The notes under the pieces are model-generated. The model had not been told where the DNA came from, did no database searches, and saw only the letters and a list, made by a program, of their open reading frames with translations. A stretch of 64,000 bases of DNA from Ceratothoa steindachneri (taxonomy: Eukaryota > Arthropoda > Malacostraca > Isopoda > Cymothoidae), in assembly GCA_963969495.1 (NCBI GenBank), contig OZ018329.1:144889521-144953520 (forward strand). Direction: 5' to 3'. Numbering within the stretch: position 1 is the first letter of the stretch; every line of letters starts with the position of its first letter. Made by a program: the position numbers and the translations under genes. This document shows, piece by piece, positions 45,321 to 57,312 of the stretch.

Positions 45321-48300
45321 TAGTATGGCGAGCTCCCCCGATTTGTCTTTGACGGCGACAGCGCCTTCAATGCATTATTCGGCCAACATCGCACTTAGTT
45401 CTGCCTCCTGGAAGCGTACAGCCATTCCTGTGAGGGGCTTCTCTTCGAAGATGGCTCCTACATCTCCTCTGAGCTAGGCCTGAAGGCCATATTCCTTCAA
45501 TGGATTTGCCAGCGGACTTCAGGCCAACTGGGAGGAGCTGTGGAGTCTAGTCTCCTTTCGTTCCCCGTTAAAAACAAGACACCAATTGAAGAGGTCCACC
45601 CCACACTAATATTCACGTAATAAGAAGATTACGATCAATAGTAAAGGAAAATAAAGGAAACATTAACAACTGCATATAACTCAAATAAAAGCCCAATACA
45701 TTCAAAAAGAAATAATAGAGCCGCGAGAGCCTTAACATAAAGAATGAATAAGAAGAGAATAAAACGAAAATAAGAAGTAACCAGGAGATGGCTGGTCACC
45801 TAGCAAACAACACTAACGCTTAAACATTCTTCTTCACGACTTTTCCTTAACACCTACTGTCCACTCTACTCTCACTAAACAATTTATCTTCCAACCTTTT
45901 TGAAAACGTAAAGAACCCACCACCACGTGATGGGGGCTTGGTAGGAGGATGCGCAATTTACACTCGGCATGATGTCTCCGTTCTTCTCTTTAATTTAGAG
46001 ACTTCCTTTCAGTTAGTAGCTGTGCAGCTGCACCTGGATAGAAAGAATCCTGTTATTTCCGCGTAAATTCCACCGTCAACAGTCTTCCAAGGGGGAGACT
46101 TCCGCCACTTTGTGGCACGGTTGTCGTGGCCCTCCCTCTTGCTCGGAGACCTGAACGGTAGACACCCCCTCTGGGGAGAGTACTCGATCAATCCGAGCGT
46201 CCAAGCCCTTGGCGATCTGATCGACGAGTTTAAGATAGGTGTGCTAAATATGGGTGAGCTTAAACATCACTGGTCGAGAACAGCTTCATTTTCCTGCCTC
46301 GACCTATCTTTGTGCTCTCCGGATGAACAGCCGGAATTTGGGAGGGGTAGTGATCACTTTTCCATTCAAATATCATTTTAAGGGCCCCTGCCGCCAGAAA
46401 GCTCGCCTTGGTGGTGCTTGGTGCGGGCACGAAGGTCCACATTTCAGAAAATGACTGATTTCTCTGTCTCAGTCTAGGTGTTTAGGTCGGTAGATGATGA
46501 GGCTGTTTAGTTCTTCTCCGGGAACCTAATCGCGGTGGTCCTAACTACATTTCCCAGAACCTCTGGCCGAATTGTACGCCAAACGCTTCCGTGGTTGTGT
46601 CAGGCCTATTTGCCCTATAAGCACCACCAGAACGACTTTTCTGACGGTGAATTTCATCGAGCTAGGGCTAGATTCCGGTATATCTCTAAACACGCTCCCA
46701 AGTCTCCTTAGCGAGCATACATGTCTTAATTTAGGGGTAAAATCCCTCTAGCAGAGGTGTGGAAGCTCGTCAAAAGATTCGAGGTAAGTTTTCGCAGGAC
46801 CCCCCTCCCGTTCACCAAGAGAATGCGACCCCAAACTCGTAACCCGCATCTATGGCGGAACCTTCGCGACCGCTTTCTCTGCATTTTCTAGTCAGGATGC
46901 TGCTCCACCTGCATTCATTGCGCGTCGTGATATCGCGGAAGGCCGCCAACTGGACTTCACCGCCAGAGGCAGAGAACCCTTCAAATACATGATTACTCTG
47001 AGTGAGTTGCGTTCCGCTCTCGCTACGTGCGCGGACATCGTCCCTAGTCCAGACGATGGCCCGTACGCCATGTTTCAATACCTGGGTGATCGAAACATGG
47101 CATTTCTGTTAGATTTGTTTAAAAGGATATGGGTAGAGAGTATCCTTTCAGATTCCTCGCGAATCGCTACTGTGCTTGTTTTTCGCAAACCGAGAAGAAA
47201 TCAATCTGCCCCGGTTGGTTTCCGCCCAATCTCTCTAACCTCTTGTGTGTGGAACTTGATGGAGAAATTAGTAAATGTTAGATTAGCTTTTTTTCTGGAG
47301 AGCAGAGGCCATCTGTCTTCTGCACAGTGCGGCTTCCGTAAGTTCCACTCCACGTCGTTTGCCTGGCTCCGACTGGAAAATGCCGTAGGCGAGGCCTTCC
47401 TTCGTAGACAGCACTACGCCACGGTGTTTTTCGAAATGGAGAAGCCCTATGATATCGCATGGCTATAGGGTATCATGGAGACTATCCACACGATGGGGTA
47501 GAGGGGACGCCTCCCAATTTTTATATATGAATATTTGCGAGATCGTCGATTCCGAGTACGGGTTCGTGCTGAGCCCTCTCCGCCCCAATGGAGCAGGAAG
47601 AGGGTGTCCCGCAGTGAAGTGTTCTCAGTGTAACACTCTTTGCCCTAAGGCTAAATGGCATCACCACGGTGCTGCCCGAAGATGTTCTCGTTAAACTCTA
47701 CGTGGAAAACCTTTCGATCTCTTTTGGCGCAGTCCAAAGGCCAACTCTGGAGCGTCGACTTCAATAGGCATTCGACAGCGTCTCTCGCTATGCCGAAGCG
47801 CAAATGCTTTGGTTTTCCGCAGCCAAGAATAAGGTGGTGCCTTTCTGCCGCCATCCATGGCTTTACCCTGACCCAGACTTATTTTTTAATTGAGTGCGCC
47901 TGAAAGTGGTGGACTAACACAGTTTCATGGGTCTTAAATTTAACTAACGCCTCAGTCGGGAGGCTCATATTTGCAGCTTTAGGTTCTCTTGTACCGGCGC
48001 CATGAATATTCTTCGGTCCTTGATGATTAGTACCTGGGGCACTGATAGGGCTACAGCCTTACTTTTTTATCGACATTTTGTTCGTTCAAATCTCTACTAA
48101 GGACGCCAGATTTATGCATTCGTAGCCGAGCGTGTATTGCTGAAGGTTGACTCGATCAATCACACAGCCTTCGCATGGCAACCGGTGCCTTGCGCACTTC
48201 ACCCATTGAGACCCTACTTCCCGATGCTGGGAAGATGCCACTCGTTCTGTGCCGTGCACACTGCATTATTGGCTTTAGACGCGAGCGTAGCGCCTCCCAC

Positions 48301-49300
48301 AGTCGCCAAAAGATCTCACTGCATCAGCAGTTGGTCTCGACAGTGCCTATGCCACCGAGAGAGGACAGTCATACTCTAGAGCCTTTTGGTTTAGGGCTAA
48401 GAAATCCTTTCGAGAGCTATTTCTAGCGGTCGGGGGGTGGCGCTCCTGGTTCTTCCCAGGGCTCCACCCTGAATGGTACCACTTTTGACTATTTATCACC
48501 ACGCCTCTGGTGACAATGGTTATACAGCACCGAGAGTATTGCATTCGACCCTCTTGCAGCACACTTCGCGTCATGATAGAACCGTACCAGTTTATACAGA
48601 GGGCTTCAAGTCCCAAGATGGGGTCGGTTTCCACGCCTTGTCCCGTCTGTTTGAAGTCAGTGGAGCTGTGCAAGGAGTTAAGTCTGTCTTCACGGCAGAG
48701 TTGGTTGCAATACATCGCTCAGTACGGAAGATAACGCGATGTGACAGGTTCGGAGACCCAATTGTGATTTATAGCGACTAACAAAGTACCCTAAGTACTC
48801 TCGGGGCATTGGAATCTCCACGCCCCTTGGTTTGCGATATAGTGACGCCACGGTTTTAGCTAGCCAGGTGGATGGCGAAATTATCTGCTGGGTTCCTGGA
48901 CATGTAGGAATTGTGAGGAGTGAGCGCACCGACGAGGGTGCCAATGAGTCTCCGAGGAATAAGCAACCAGACCAGGGTTTTGCTCCACCTCACACCGATT
49001 ACATGGTAGGAATACAGGCCTTTCTCCAGAATGCTTGACGGTCGAGGGGAACTTAAATTTGCGTGCCATTGCGCCGTAACTGTTCCCATGGACCTACACC
49101 CCAATACCGCGACGGCTTCAGGCTGCTTTCTGTAATCTTCAAATTGAACACACTCGCGGGACGCATCGACATTTGATGGATCGCTCTCGTGAGCCTAACT
49201 GTGAAGTTTGCGTTGTCCCCCAGAATTTTCGGCCCATTATTGTTGAATGTCTCAGTCTGAGTGATCTTTTCCGACGTTAAGTACCCAGTTACCGGGACGG
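45310..49300 (+). pseudogene. L2c ORF2: endonuclease, reverse transcriptase, RNase H
   Basis: The endonuclease is split. Its N-terminal part lies before 45,570 (AGLQANWEELW near 45,520), then about 345 bp of unrelated AT-rich DNA replaces the QET block. It resumes at GGCAIYTRHDVSVL (45,954), LLLGDLNGRHPLWGEYSINP (46,133) and SFSCLDLSLCS. The reverse transcriptase has LSELRSALATCADIV, VGFRPISLTSCVWNLMEKLV, AQCGFRKFHSTSF and ATVFFEMEKPYDIAW (46,989-47,468); the active-site box near 47,695 reads LYVENL instead of YVDD, so both metal-binding Asps are lost. RNase H has VYTEGFKSQDGVGFHAL and IVIYSD (48,590-48,780), CWVPGHVGI and then HTDYM. Downstream, CVVPQNFRPIIVECLSL (49,210-49,260) is a C-terminal Cys-containing segment usual in this group. 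Confidence 0.88.
45572..45918. other. AT-rich insertion in the L2c endonuclease
   Basis: About 345 bp of A-rich sequence lies where L1c has only about 85 bp encoding FLQETMLGACPLPTLQGYKG. The coding flanks (GTTCCCCGTTA at 45,560 and CCACCACC at 45,920) match L1c. No inverted repeats, target duplication or coding domain were seen, so I cannot name the inserted element. Confidence 0.7.
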
Positions 49301-49655
49301 GCGGGGTCGCTCCCGCTTTTCCTTGGTACTCAGAACGTGATATTGTGCACTGAATTGTAACCTTTACGACTTTTTGAAGGGGACTAATCTCCTCCCCTAT
49401 ATTTGACTGTATTTTATTTTGTATTTCTTTGTAGGTTGCATATTCCTGCGCCGGGGGAGTCGCCTACAGCCGATACAGGAGTGGGCTTCCTTCTTGTATT
49501 TTTGTTTTGTTTTCTTTTTGTTACTTTTGAGCCTTTGTCCTCTTTTATCGTTGTTGTTTTTTGTTATTTATTTTATAATAAAGCCTAGTTGTAGGCTATG
49601 TTGTGTATGGTGACTTATGCCCAAGTAGGAAGTCGACAGATAGGCTCGACAAATG
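49300..49655 (+). other. 3' untranslated region of L2c
   Basis: T-rich sequence with AATAAA at 49,577 and the terminal phrase AGCCTAGTTGTAGGCTATG...GTGACTTATGCCCAAGTAGGAAG...GACAGATAGGC. The same pattern ends copy L3c (TAGCCTAGAATTAG...GCGACTTGTGCCTTAGGTG...AGACAGGC), so this is the family's 3' end. Confidence 0.75.
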
Positions 49656-49699
49656 AAACACACTTTACTGCTGGGGCGACGAGTAGATAAAAGACGACA

Positions 49700-50660
49700 C
49701 CACTTTGCTGGTGCAGAGCCTCCCTCCCAACCATTTGATTGCAGCAAATAGCTTTCCCCTCTACCAAATCTGGAGCGGCCCCCGTGCGGCTCTACCTCTG
49801 TTACGCAAGTGCACCCCCCTCTGCTTTCTCAGGATCCCACCCAAGATTCCTCTAGCGAAGAGGGTGGTACTTCCACTCCATTATTGAAGGGTTCGGGGGT
49901 TCCCCCTCACCCACTTTAGTAGAGTTGCCTACGGGCGACTCTCCATTCGTAGCGGGTCACTCTTTCCTTCTTCGTAGTTACGGCGAGAGAGAAGACGCGC
50001 CGCATTGGTTCCTACCCCTCCCGTTGCGGTCAGTCGATCCATCATAGCCCAATTAGAGCGCGTAATAGGTGGCATCGTCCCATAGGCCTTGCCGAGAGAA
50101 CTCGTAGAACTGTGGTTCGTGAACTTGATTGGAGCCGTCATACCCGATCCTACCTATTTCCTTATGTAGATCAGTATGCCGGCTCCAGTTTAGTGCGTGA
50201 TGTGAAAAAGGACATATGAGTCCCCTGTCGAGATACCCATTCCATCTTGGGATTGGTATGGGCAGTTGCAGGCACTACCGAGGTTGAGATGATCACGGAG
50301 ATGCCTTTACCACATATGGCAAGGTCTTCCTTAGGGGCAAATCTGAAATCGATGAGAGACTCCGAACCGGAGCCCGTCCGTGTACAAGGTCCTCTTCAGT
50401 CGGCACGAGCCTCCGAAGACCCCCCCTCCCCTCCCACCAGTCGTTCCCATGACGGATAAAACCTTGTCTATTCCGGAGAAGGATCTTGCCGAGGGTGGTC
50501 TCTCCGGGCTTGCTGCCTCCTCCGTGTGTAGAGAGAAGCGAGTTCATTACCCTCCATCATCCCTAAAAAAGAAAAAAAAGTAAGAAGAAAATCTATATTA
50601 GGAAATGTTATTTGCAGGGGCTTTGGGGTCAAACGGGTCCTCTACCGTTTTGGTAAGCGA
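49700..50660 (+). pseudogene. L3c ORF1 N-terminal part
   Basis: Frames align with the N-terminal half of L1c and L2c ORF1: HPPLLSQDPTQDSSSEEGG (49,814) with HPPVLSQG of L1c; IEGFGGSPSPTLVEL-type sequence (49,880) with TEGVLDSPSHPSLEV; and IPEKDLAEGGLSGLAASSVC followed by EKRVHYPPSSLKKKKK (50,470-50,580) with the matching ISEN(N)LAEDGTSGL and EKRVHTPPSF region of L2c. Several stops and frameshifts break it. No zinc knuckles remain. Confidence 0.7.
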
Positions 50661-51080
50661 CTAGATTCTCCTTTAAGACACCTGAATGAGTATTAAGAGC
50701 TTTACTCAGTTCATGGGTGTGGACTCGAACTCAAAGTACGTTCAAGCATCTTCGCAAGAGCTTCAGAAATCGGAAGATTCTTCGCTTCAGAAAGAGACGA
50801 AAACAACCACCGAGTCCAGCACGAGGTACTTCTTAATGACACCGTAGTTGTCGATGCCATTCAATGCTAGTGGTTACTCGGACATTCCTCTTCACACTTG
50901 ACTGGACAACAACCTCTGTCGTGGTATGACATTATATTACATCAATACCGTATTATATCTATGGGGGAGGGACCAATAACTTACAGGTGAACCTACGAAG
51001 GGACGGAACACTGCTAGTTTAGACGGGCTGAAATGCGAAATAAGAATGCAACAAGGTCAGGTAACAAATGAGCAATGGCA
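50661..51080. other. Unassigned part of L3c
   Basis: The beginning may still be ORF1-like, but I could not align it confidently. An open frame with QASSQELQKSEDSSLQKE (near 50,750) has no recognised domain. Confidence 0.3.
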
Positions 51081-52235
51081 AAGCTCAAGGTTATTTAAAG
51101 AGGCATGTATTAAAATATAATTTTATTTACATAAAAATAATGAGAGAATTGTTGGGTAAAATTACCTCAGAGAATTAACGGACAAAATCACATCAGTGAA
51201 CGAAGGGGGAAATTGTAGTTATAAATCAGACTATAAAGTTAGAACTTAAGGTATTACAGGAGGAGGATTAACTTAATTTGGTTTACTGAAGGGAGGAGAC
51301 GGGTTGGCTTACGGAGGTCTTCTGCACGTGAGGTGAGGCCGCTCGGAACTTCTGAGCGGGAACTTGAAGTGATGACGGTTCTCCAAACAGGGAGGGAGGG
51401 GGCGGTAACTCCCAGTCCAGGAGAGAATATTTCGGCCACCCGAAATAAGGGACGAACGAAGGAGGGCTTCGACAGGAGTTGATGAGAGAAGTCCGGATAA
51501 TCACTCGGTGGCGATCGTTGAGTGGAATTACCTCACTGGCTGGGGCTAATTCTAAATACACAAAATAGTTCAGCTGTCACTTTGCTATGTTGTTTGCACC
51601 TGACATGGAACTATGGGAAATCTTCTGGGGTCAGGGCGAGACTTCTTAACTCTGTGTCTCTTCATGGGAGTCGAGCTCTATTTATGTCCGAGGCTCTCCC
51701 CGGGGTTAGGGGGGCGGTAAGCGGGAAACAGCTCTACTCTCGAATGGCCTCGAATCTTCTTGCAGAGACTATTCTGCCCGTGTAAAAGTGAATTGTGGTG
51801 GACACGGTTCGAAGCTACCGCTTGTTGAAGGGGGGGGAGGTAGGCTTACCAATTTAGGCCTAACCGTCCCTCTGCAGCGCATAGAAGTTCCGTTCTGCTC
51901 AAGAGACTCCACGTGGGGTTCCCTCACAACCTCCCACCTGTTATCCACTGCCGTATACCCTGCAGACTTTCCCATTGCAGCCGGAAGTTCCTGAGACTCC
52001 TAAATCTGTGCTCAGGTCGGAACTCCCAGCCGCCCCCCCCTCCAGGCGACTAACATCCTTCTTCCTGCAGAGATCCATTGCGAAAAGGTAGGTGACAACC
52101 TACGAACAAACCTACAATTTCCAGCCTTCAAAGCGCGCGACAGAGAATAAATACAGCTACATATTTCTAGATTTTTCTTGTTCCGCAGCGACTTAGCGAG
52201 GGACCAATTCCTCCGACTTCACCAGCGCCTTCGTC
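51081..52235 (-). other. GC-rich block, possible LTR in minus orientation
   Basis: This block does not match any part of the LINE copies. On the minus strand it shows a TATA-like box (gacATAAATAGagctcg, about 51,670-51,680) and, about 540 bp downstream, AATAAA near 51,127. Those are signals an LTR would carry in this order, but I could not find TG...CA ends or a target duplication. Frames on both strands are short. Treated as an unidentified insertion inside L3c. Confidence 0.25.
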
Positions 52236-52240
52236 TATAC

Positions 52241-52507
52241 CAGTGATTGCGAACTACTGACCCACCACCAACTTTTCAGTGACCCACGAGACGAGGAGGA
52301 AACTCAAGAATTTTTTTTAAATCAGATATTTCTCAGAAATTATGCAACATTGCTAAACGTATGAAGATGTTTCCAACTGTTCCGTCCGTTTCTTGGCTAG
52401 TCTTGCAATGTTTTTGTTCAATTGCTGAAAAACATAATTTCAGAGAGCAACCCAAAGAGTTTAGAGCTAATAATTTTTTATAGAGATTTTGTAGTTCTCG
52501 GGTTCTG
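52241..52507. mobile_element. Possible short hAT-type MITE
   Basis: The left end CAGTGATTGCGAACTAC and the reverse complement of the right end CAGAACCCGAGAACTAC match at 11 of 17 positions, and the left end has a typical hAT look. The 267-bp interior is non-coding. The flanking 8 bp (GTCTATAC and CTCATGAT) do not match, so the right end in particular is uncertain. Confidence 0.3.
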
Positions 52508-53060
52508 CTCATGATACCACACTAGAGGGTACCACCATTGTCTAATTTTTCCTCTGTTCCCAAAGCCTCCACAACGCCAGGAGTATTGTGTTCGTCCTTT
52601 TAGGAGCACACTTCGTGTGACGCTAACTCGTGTCAGTTTACACGAATGGCTCAAGTCTGCCTGGCTCAACCAGGCATTGCGTCTGTCTTCAGCACCGAGT
52701 TGGTTGCGATGCACTACTCGGTATGGAAGATAACGCATCGTGCTTAGTTTGAAGACCGGATTTTTATATATAGCTGCTTACAAATCGCCCTCAATGCTCT
52801 TGGGTGAACAGATAATCCTGTCTTTGGTTTCTGGATATGCAGGGATTGCGGGAGAGGAGCGGGCCGATTAGGAAGCCAAAGAGACAGCGAGGAATGGACG
52901 TCCAAACCATCGTTTGTCTCTTCCTAAAGCTAAAGTCATGGCTGGAATCAGATCAGCCCGCCTGGATGCCTGGCAAATAAGATGAGAGACAACATATGGG
53001 AACTTAAAGTTATCTGCTGTCGCGCCGTGATTGTTCTATTACTTTTGTTAGGCTATTTTT
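52508..53060 (+). pseudogene. L3c RNase H remnant
   Basis: Decayed ORF2 C-terminal part. LEGTTIV and NARSIVFVLLGAHF align with the region before RNase H in L2c. VSVYTNGSSL (52,640) replaces the usual YTDGS, and VWKITHRA (52,725) matches VRKITRCD. GLRERSGPIRKPKRQ at 52,850 derives from the GIxxNERAD..AKE segment in a shifted frame. Multiple stops are present. Confidence 0.7.
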
Positions 53061-53225
53061 TCTGTTGGCTTTGGGTGTTATTTCTTTGTTCGGATTGTTT
53101 GCCTTTGGAGGGTTTTAGTGTTTTGACTGATTGGAAGGTTTTTTGATATTTAATGTAGCCTAGAATTAGTTTAAAATTAATTACGGCGACTTGTGCCTTA
53201 GGTGTTAAACGCCAGACAGGCATTG
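53061..53225 (+). other. 3' untranslated region of L3c
   Basis: T-rich end with the same terminal pattern as L2c (TAGCCTAGAATT, GCGACTTGTGCCTTAGG, CCAGACAGGC). It defines the end of the family. Confidence 0.65.
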
Positions 53226-56200
53226 TTATGAACCCTTCCCCTCAAATTGGCAAATATCTGCTCATTTGTCTCGTTAATGGGAATTAAAGATGGTTTCCTT
53301 CTGCCAGAACGCCTGCAGGGTTTCCAAAACTCTCGAATACATAGACAAATTTAGATCTTCTAACTTCTAAGTTTACCTATTATGGGTGAATTTTCACGCA
53401 CTCTGTAGAGAAACCAAGAGTTTAGTGGATTTAACTGATATTTTATGGCAAATTGGATTCATTTTTTTGCCACTTACGAATGATTATGAAAGGGTTTTGA
53501 TACAGGTTTTTGAGGGGCAATTAGACAACCGTAAGTAAAGGAAAGCTTGTGACTAAATTGATGCTATGTTATTACTATCACTAGAACCATCTTGCTATAT
53601 TACGCCTATTACATACCCGGCCCGCAAGAGGGTAAAAGGAATAGCATGGGCCAGACTGATGTTGCTGTTATCTGGAGAACTTCGTGCCCTCGCAGCCCAT
53701 TGTCCATAGATGGATTTGCGGCTATATATCTTCTGCACATTTCTACTTCCTTTACTTCTGTTATTTTGTTTACTGAAATCATCTTACAAATCTTCCTGCG
53801 TAGATGCCTTGTGAGTTATCATTTGTTAATGACTGCATTTTGGTTAGGACATTTATACTCCCTGTGTTTTATCGCATATTGCACCAGAGGCAGGATACTG
53901 CTTACAAATCATCTTCAAGCACATCTATCCTGCAAACCTCTCTCTCTTAGCTTAAGGAACGCAGATAATCACACACGATCCGTCGGTAAGTCATTGTACC
54001 TTAAACAGAGTACCATGTGCACCATTTCATTAATCTCTCCGAATCCCTTGAATAAAACCGGGGAGTACAATACATTTCCTGAAAAAATATTTTAACACGT
54101 CATGCTTGGACCTAATTTTTAATTAAAGTAGTATTCGTTACTAATCATATTTTAAAAATATTTTTGAGCTATAAATTATCTAGAATAGTTAAATTGTAAT
54201 AAAACGAACATCATTTCAGAATAATAGCCAATTTATAAATACAACGTTAAGTATTTGGTTGATCGTGATTATAATCTTTAGAAATTAGCTTTGGGATACC
54301 AAAGGTGTGGCAACCCTCACTATAAACCAAGAGATTTCAAAAAGGCAATCTATTTAGCTTTGATCTGACTTGCCATTTCTCTCTTCTCTTGGGTGTTACC
54401 CTTTGAGCTGACCCGCTAGGAGATATCCGTTTGAAATAGTCCTTCTTAACGAGTAAAATGGAAATCAGAATTTAGAGCGGCTAGATATTGAAGCGAATGA
54501 AAATCTGTGAATTTCAGGTTCAATAAAGTTTCATGCACCCACCTGGACCCTTCGCCGGTCATTGTTCTCTATCTACTTTTGATCTCTTTCTATCTAATGT
54601 GACCTATCCAATCACGTAAGCTAAGATCTTGCTCTTATATCTCTTATGGGGTCCAGCGATCAGGAAATATGGACGGATCTTAACAAAGAATGGACTACAG
54701 CTCATGATCTACATTTTATTCATTTTAGTATCAATTAAAGTTTTTGGAAAGGTACAAACTTTAGAAAGGTTTGTTTTGCTATTTTTATCTAAAGTGCTTG
54801 TTTTTAACCTCTTTTGCTGTTGTTTTATTTCATTATCGAATTATTTACTTTCTACAACACTTATTTTGAGCCAAATGTTTTTAGGTTTGAATCAGACGAA
54901 ACAGAATTATTTCATTAACAGGTTTTCTCTACTTTACCATACGTAATTTATCTTCTTCTTAACAGGTGTAAGTTAATGTTTATGAAACTAGTACATTTAA
55001 TAGTAAATTTAATACTAATAATCTAGGATTGATTATTATCGGAGTATTCTCCTAAATTCAAATTGTAATACCTATTTTCATTTTTGAAATTACTAAATCT
55101 AAATTATTTTAGCCTCAACTGATTTTTGTCCAATATTTCTAGACAAATTCTGCCGACTAAAGAGATCAAAATGAAGTAATTCTCCAAAATCTTGGCTGGG
55201 TTGGGAAGTCTACAAAATAACATTAGAGCGCTGACCAACGAAATTATCGCAAGTGGTATTTTATAAATAACTCTAAAAATGATACAGAATTTCTATATAT
55301 TATTTTAAGGAATAATTATTTTTTACATCGATGCTTAAAACTTAACATTTTATTTTTTATGATACTAAATAATATTATCAGTCCTCTCCTTTTCTAAGGG
55401 CTATTATTTTGATTATACACTGTAAAACTCTTTAACTCATTTTCTTCCTTAAAATTTTAATTAAAAAAAATATCCAAATTTTATTTATTGCAATAATACG
55501 TTATTTCATGGGACGCCGATTGATTTAAATTCACTAAGCCGTTTTTATTATCTCCTAGGCTTGAAATAAATTGAATCTACTTTTCTTTAAATATATTTTC
55601 GAAGATGATCTTTACTAAATTCAAATAACCTGTCTGGTCATTTAAAACAATGGTGTAGAAGCTCTTATTCTTCCAATTCATGCCGCCCTAATTCCTTCAG
55701 TTCGAAGATTTTCTTCTTTATACATCTCTGACATGTTATAAAATTCTTTCTTATAGTTAACTAATCCAATGATCCGATGCCTACATGAGAATTTTAATGT
55801 TGCAAGTCTCGTTTCAACTTTTAATTCCAAGAAAAAAAACTTCGATGTATATTATTAGTTCTGCTTTTAAGTTCCCTCATTAATTGTTGACATTTATTTT
55901 GATGGTATGTGCTTCCAGACATTACCGATAACTACATCAATAATGGCATGATAATTTACTTCCAGTCACACATTCTGTAAAAGTATTGAAACAATCGACT
56001 ATATGCTCTACATTGGATTATCAGTAGCTGACCCTGCGTGTATTATAATAATAATCCAATTAATCAAAGCTTCATTTGTTCTTGTTGTCAGAATCTGAAG
56101 CAAAAAATATTATGAGATTATTTTATTTGTGAAATTCACAAATAAAATTGATATAGGTCAACTACTACATGCTTATTGAATAAGAAAATAAGAAGGAATA

Positions 56201-57312
56201 GGAGTGAACGAAGAAATGAAGAAATGGGATAAATGAAGAGACATAACGAGAATAATTCATAAATAAATTCAAAATAACTTTTAAAAAATAAAGAGCGATC
56301 TTAAGGATATGAAGTAGAGTCTTGAAGCTTTGCTTGAAAGCTTGGGTGGAAAATTGGAGAAGGATCTTAGAGTTCGATATTTATGTAAAACTTCGGCTTA
56401 AGGGATAAATTAATCACACCTCGACATAAAAAAAGAAACTAAAGAATTACTCTTTCACTTGTGCGATTCCTCAACTGACACGCAGCTTTCCCTTTGTTTG
56501 CACAATTAAAATAGGCATGCAAGTGTAAACTTAGCTGCGCGCTCATATGTACACAATGCTGGGAACGCGTGCACGCCAAGTAAGCCTCTGGACAATTTCG
56601 CATCGGGGCAGAAAAGATAATGGAAATGAATGACTCGAGGACGTTTCCTATTTATTCAAACGATCTTTGAATTCCAGAAAGTGAGACGAGGAATAAAAGG
56701 AAATTGAGGCAACAGATATGGATAGTTTCTCTCAGTAGAGAAAGAGTAGAGGAAATAAGAGACGAATACAGTAGAGAGTGCATAAAGAGAAAACAGGACT
56801 AGCGAAAAGAGCTAGGGATGGTAGATTTCATTAGTAAACTTCTTTACACTTAAATATTTGGGGAGAAAGAATATAGTTTAAGTAAGAAGAAGTTCGCACA
56901 GAGAGTATAGCCATTAAACTTTACAGAGTTGAATGAACTCTTTAGAAATAAAAGAATAGCAAATCAAATTAAAGATAGGTACACACAGGCTAAGACTTAA
57001 TGGTGCCGTCATATTCAGATGGACTCAGATTTATCAACATTTCAAGACTTTTCCAGCACTGAAAAATGCAGGTAATAATTTAGAAAACAATCGCCCTCAA
57101 ATCGACTGAAATATAGAAATAATCTCCAAACTCCAACAAACATGTTGGTATGCAGGTCGAATTTAGAGGCCCTCTTTATCCGTCGATTTCTGACAATTTC
57201 AAATGATTTTCTAAAGACTTCGTTATAATATTGAGACTATTGATGGAAATCTTCCTTAGGAGCAGTTTTCCTGCCCAAGGGATTAAACAGCAGTGCCATT
57301 ACCAAAAAATGT
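53226..57312. other. Long AT-rich gene-free stretch
   Basis: No transposon or host domain recognised. The longest open frame, 53,592-54,095 + (167 codons), contains two hydrophobic stretches and no domain I know; I consider it more likely chance than a gene, but it is the best candidate for an unknown coding exon in the unique part of the window. 54,629-54,946 is T-rich and hydrophobic. 56.15-56.95 kb is purine-rich. Confidence 0.4.

Larger units (their letters stand above)
43370..49655 (+). mobile_element. I/Nimb-type non-LTR retrotransposon, copy L2c
   Basis: The second copy of the L1c family, in the opposite orientation, about 6.3 kb, running from the shared leader near 43,370 to a 3' end at about 49,655. 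It has the same order (ORF1, endonuclease, reverse transcriptase, RNase H) and adds a C-terminal domain and a 3' untranslated region missing from L1c. It is more decayed than L1c and contains an AT-rich insertion in the endonuclease (45.57-45.92 kb). Copy L3c follows directly in the same orientation. Confidence 0.9.
49660..53225 (+). mobile_element. I/Nimb-type non-LTR retrotransposon, copy L3c (internally deleted)
   Basis: The third copy, starting almost directly after the 3' end of L2c in the same orientation. It has ORF1 N-terminal sequence (49.7-50.65 kb), lacks the endonuclease and nearly all reverse transcriptase, and resumes in RNase H at 52.5 kb, ending with the family 3' end at about 53,225. 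Between the two parts is a GC-rich block (51.08-52.2 kb) and a possible short hAT element, neither of which belongs to the LINE. It is diverged from L1c and L2c and may be a different subfamily. Confidence 0.75.

Noticed and set aside
54629..54946. 105-codon hydrophobic frame
   Set aside because: T-rich composition with no recognisable membrane protein family.
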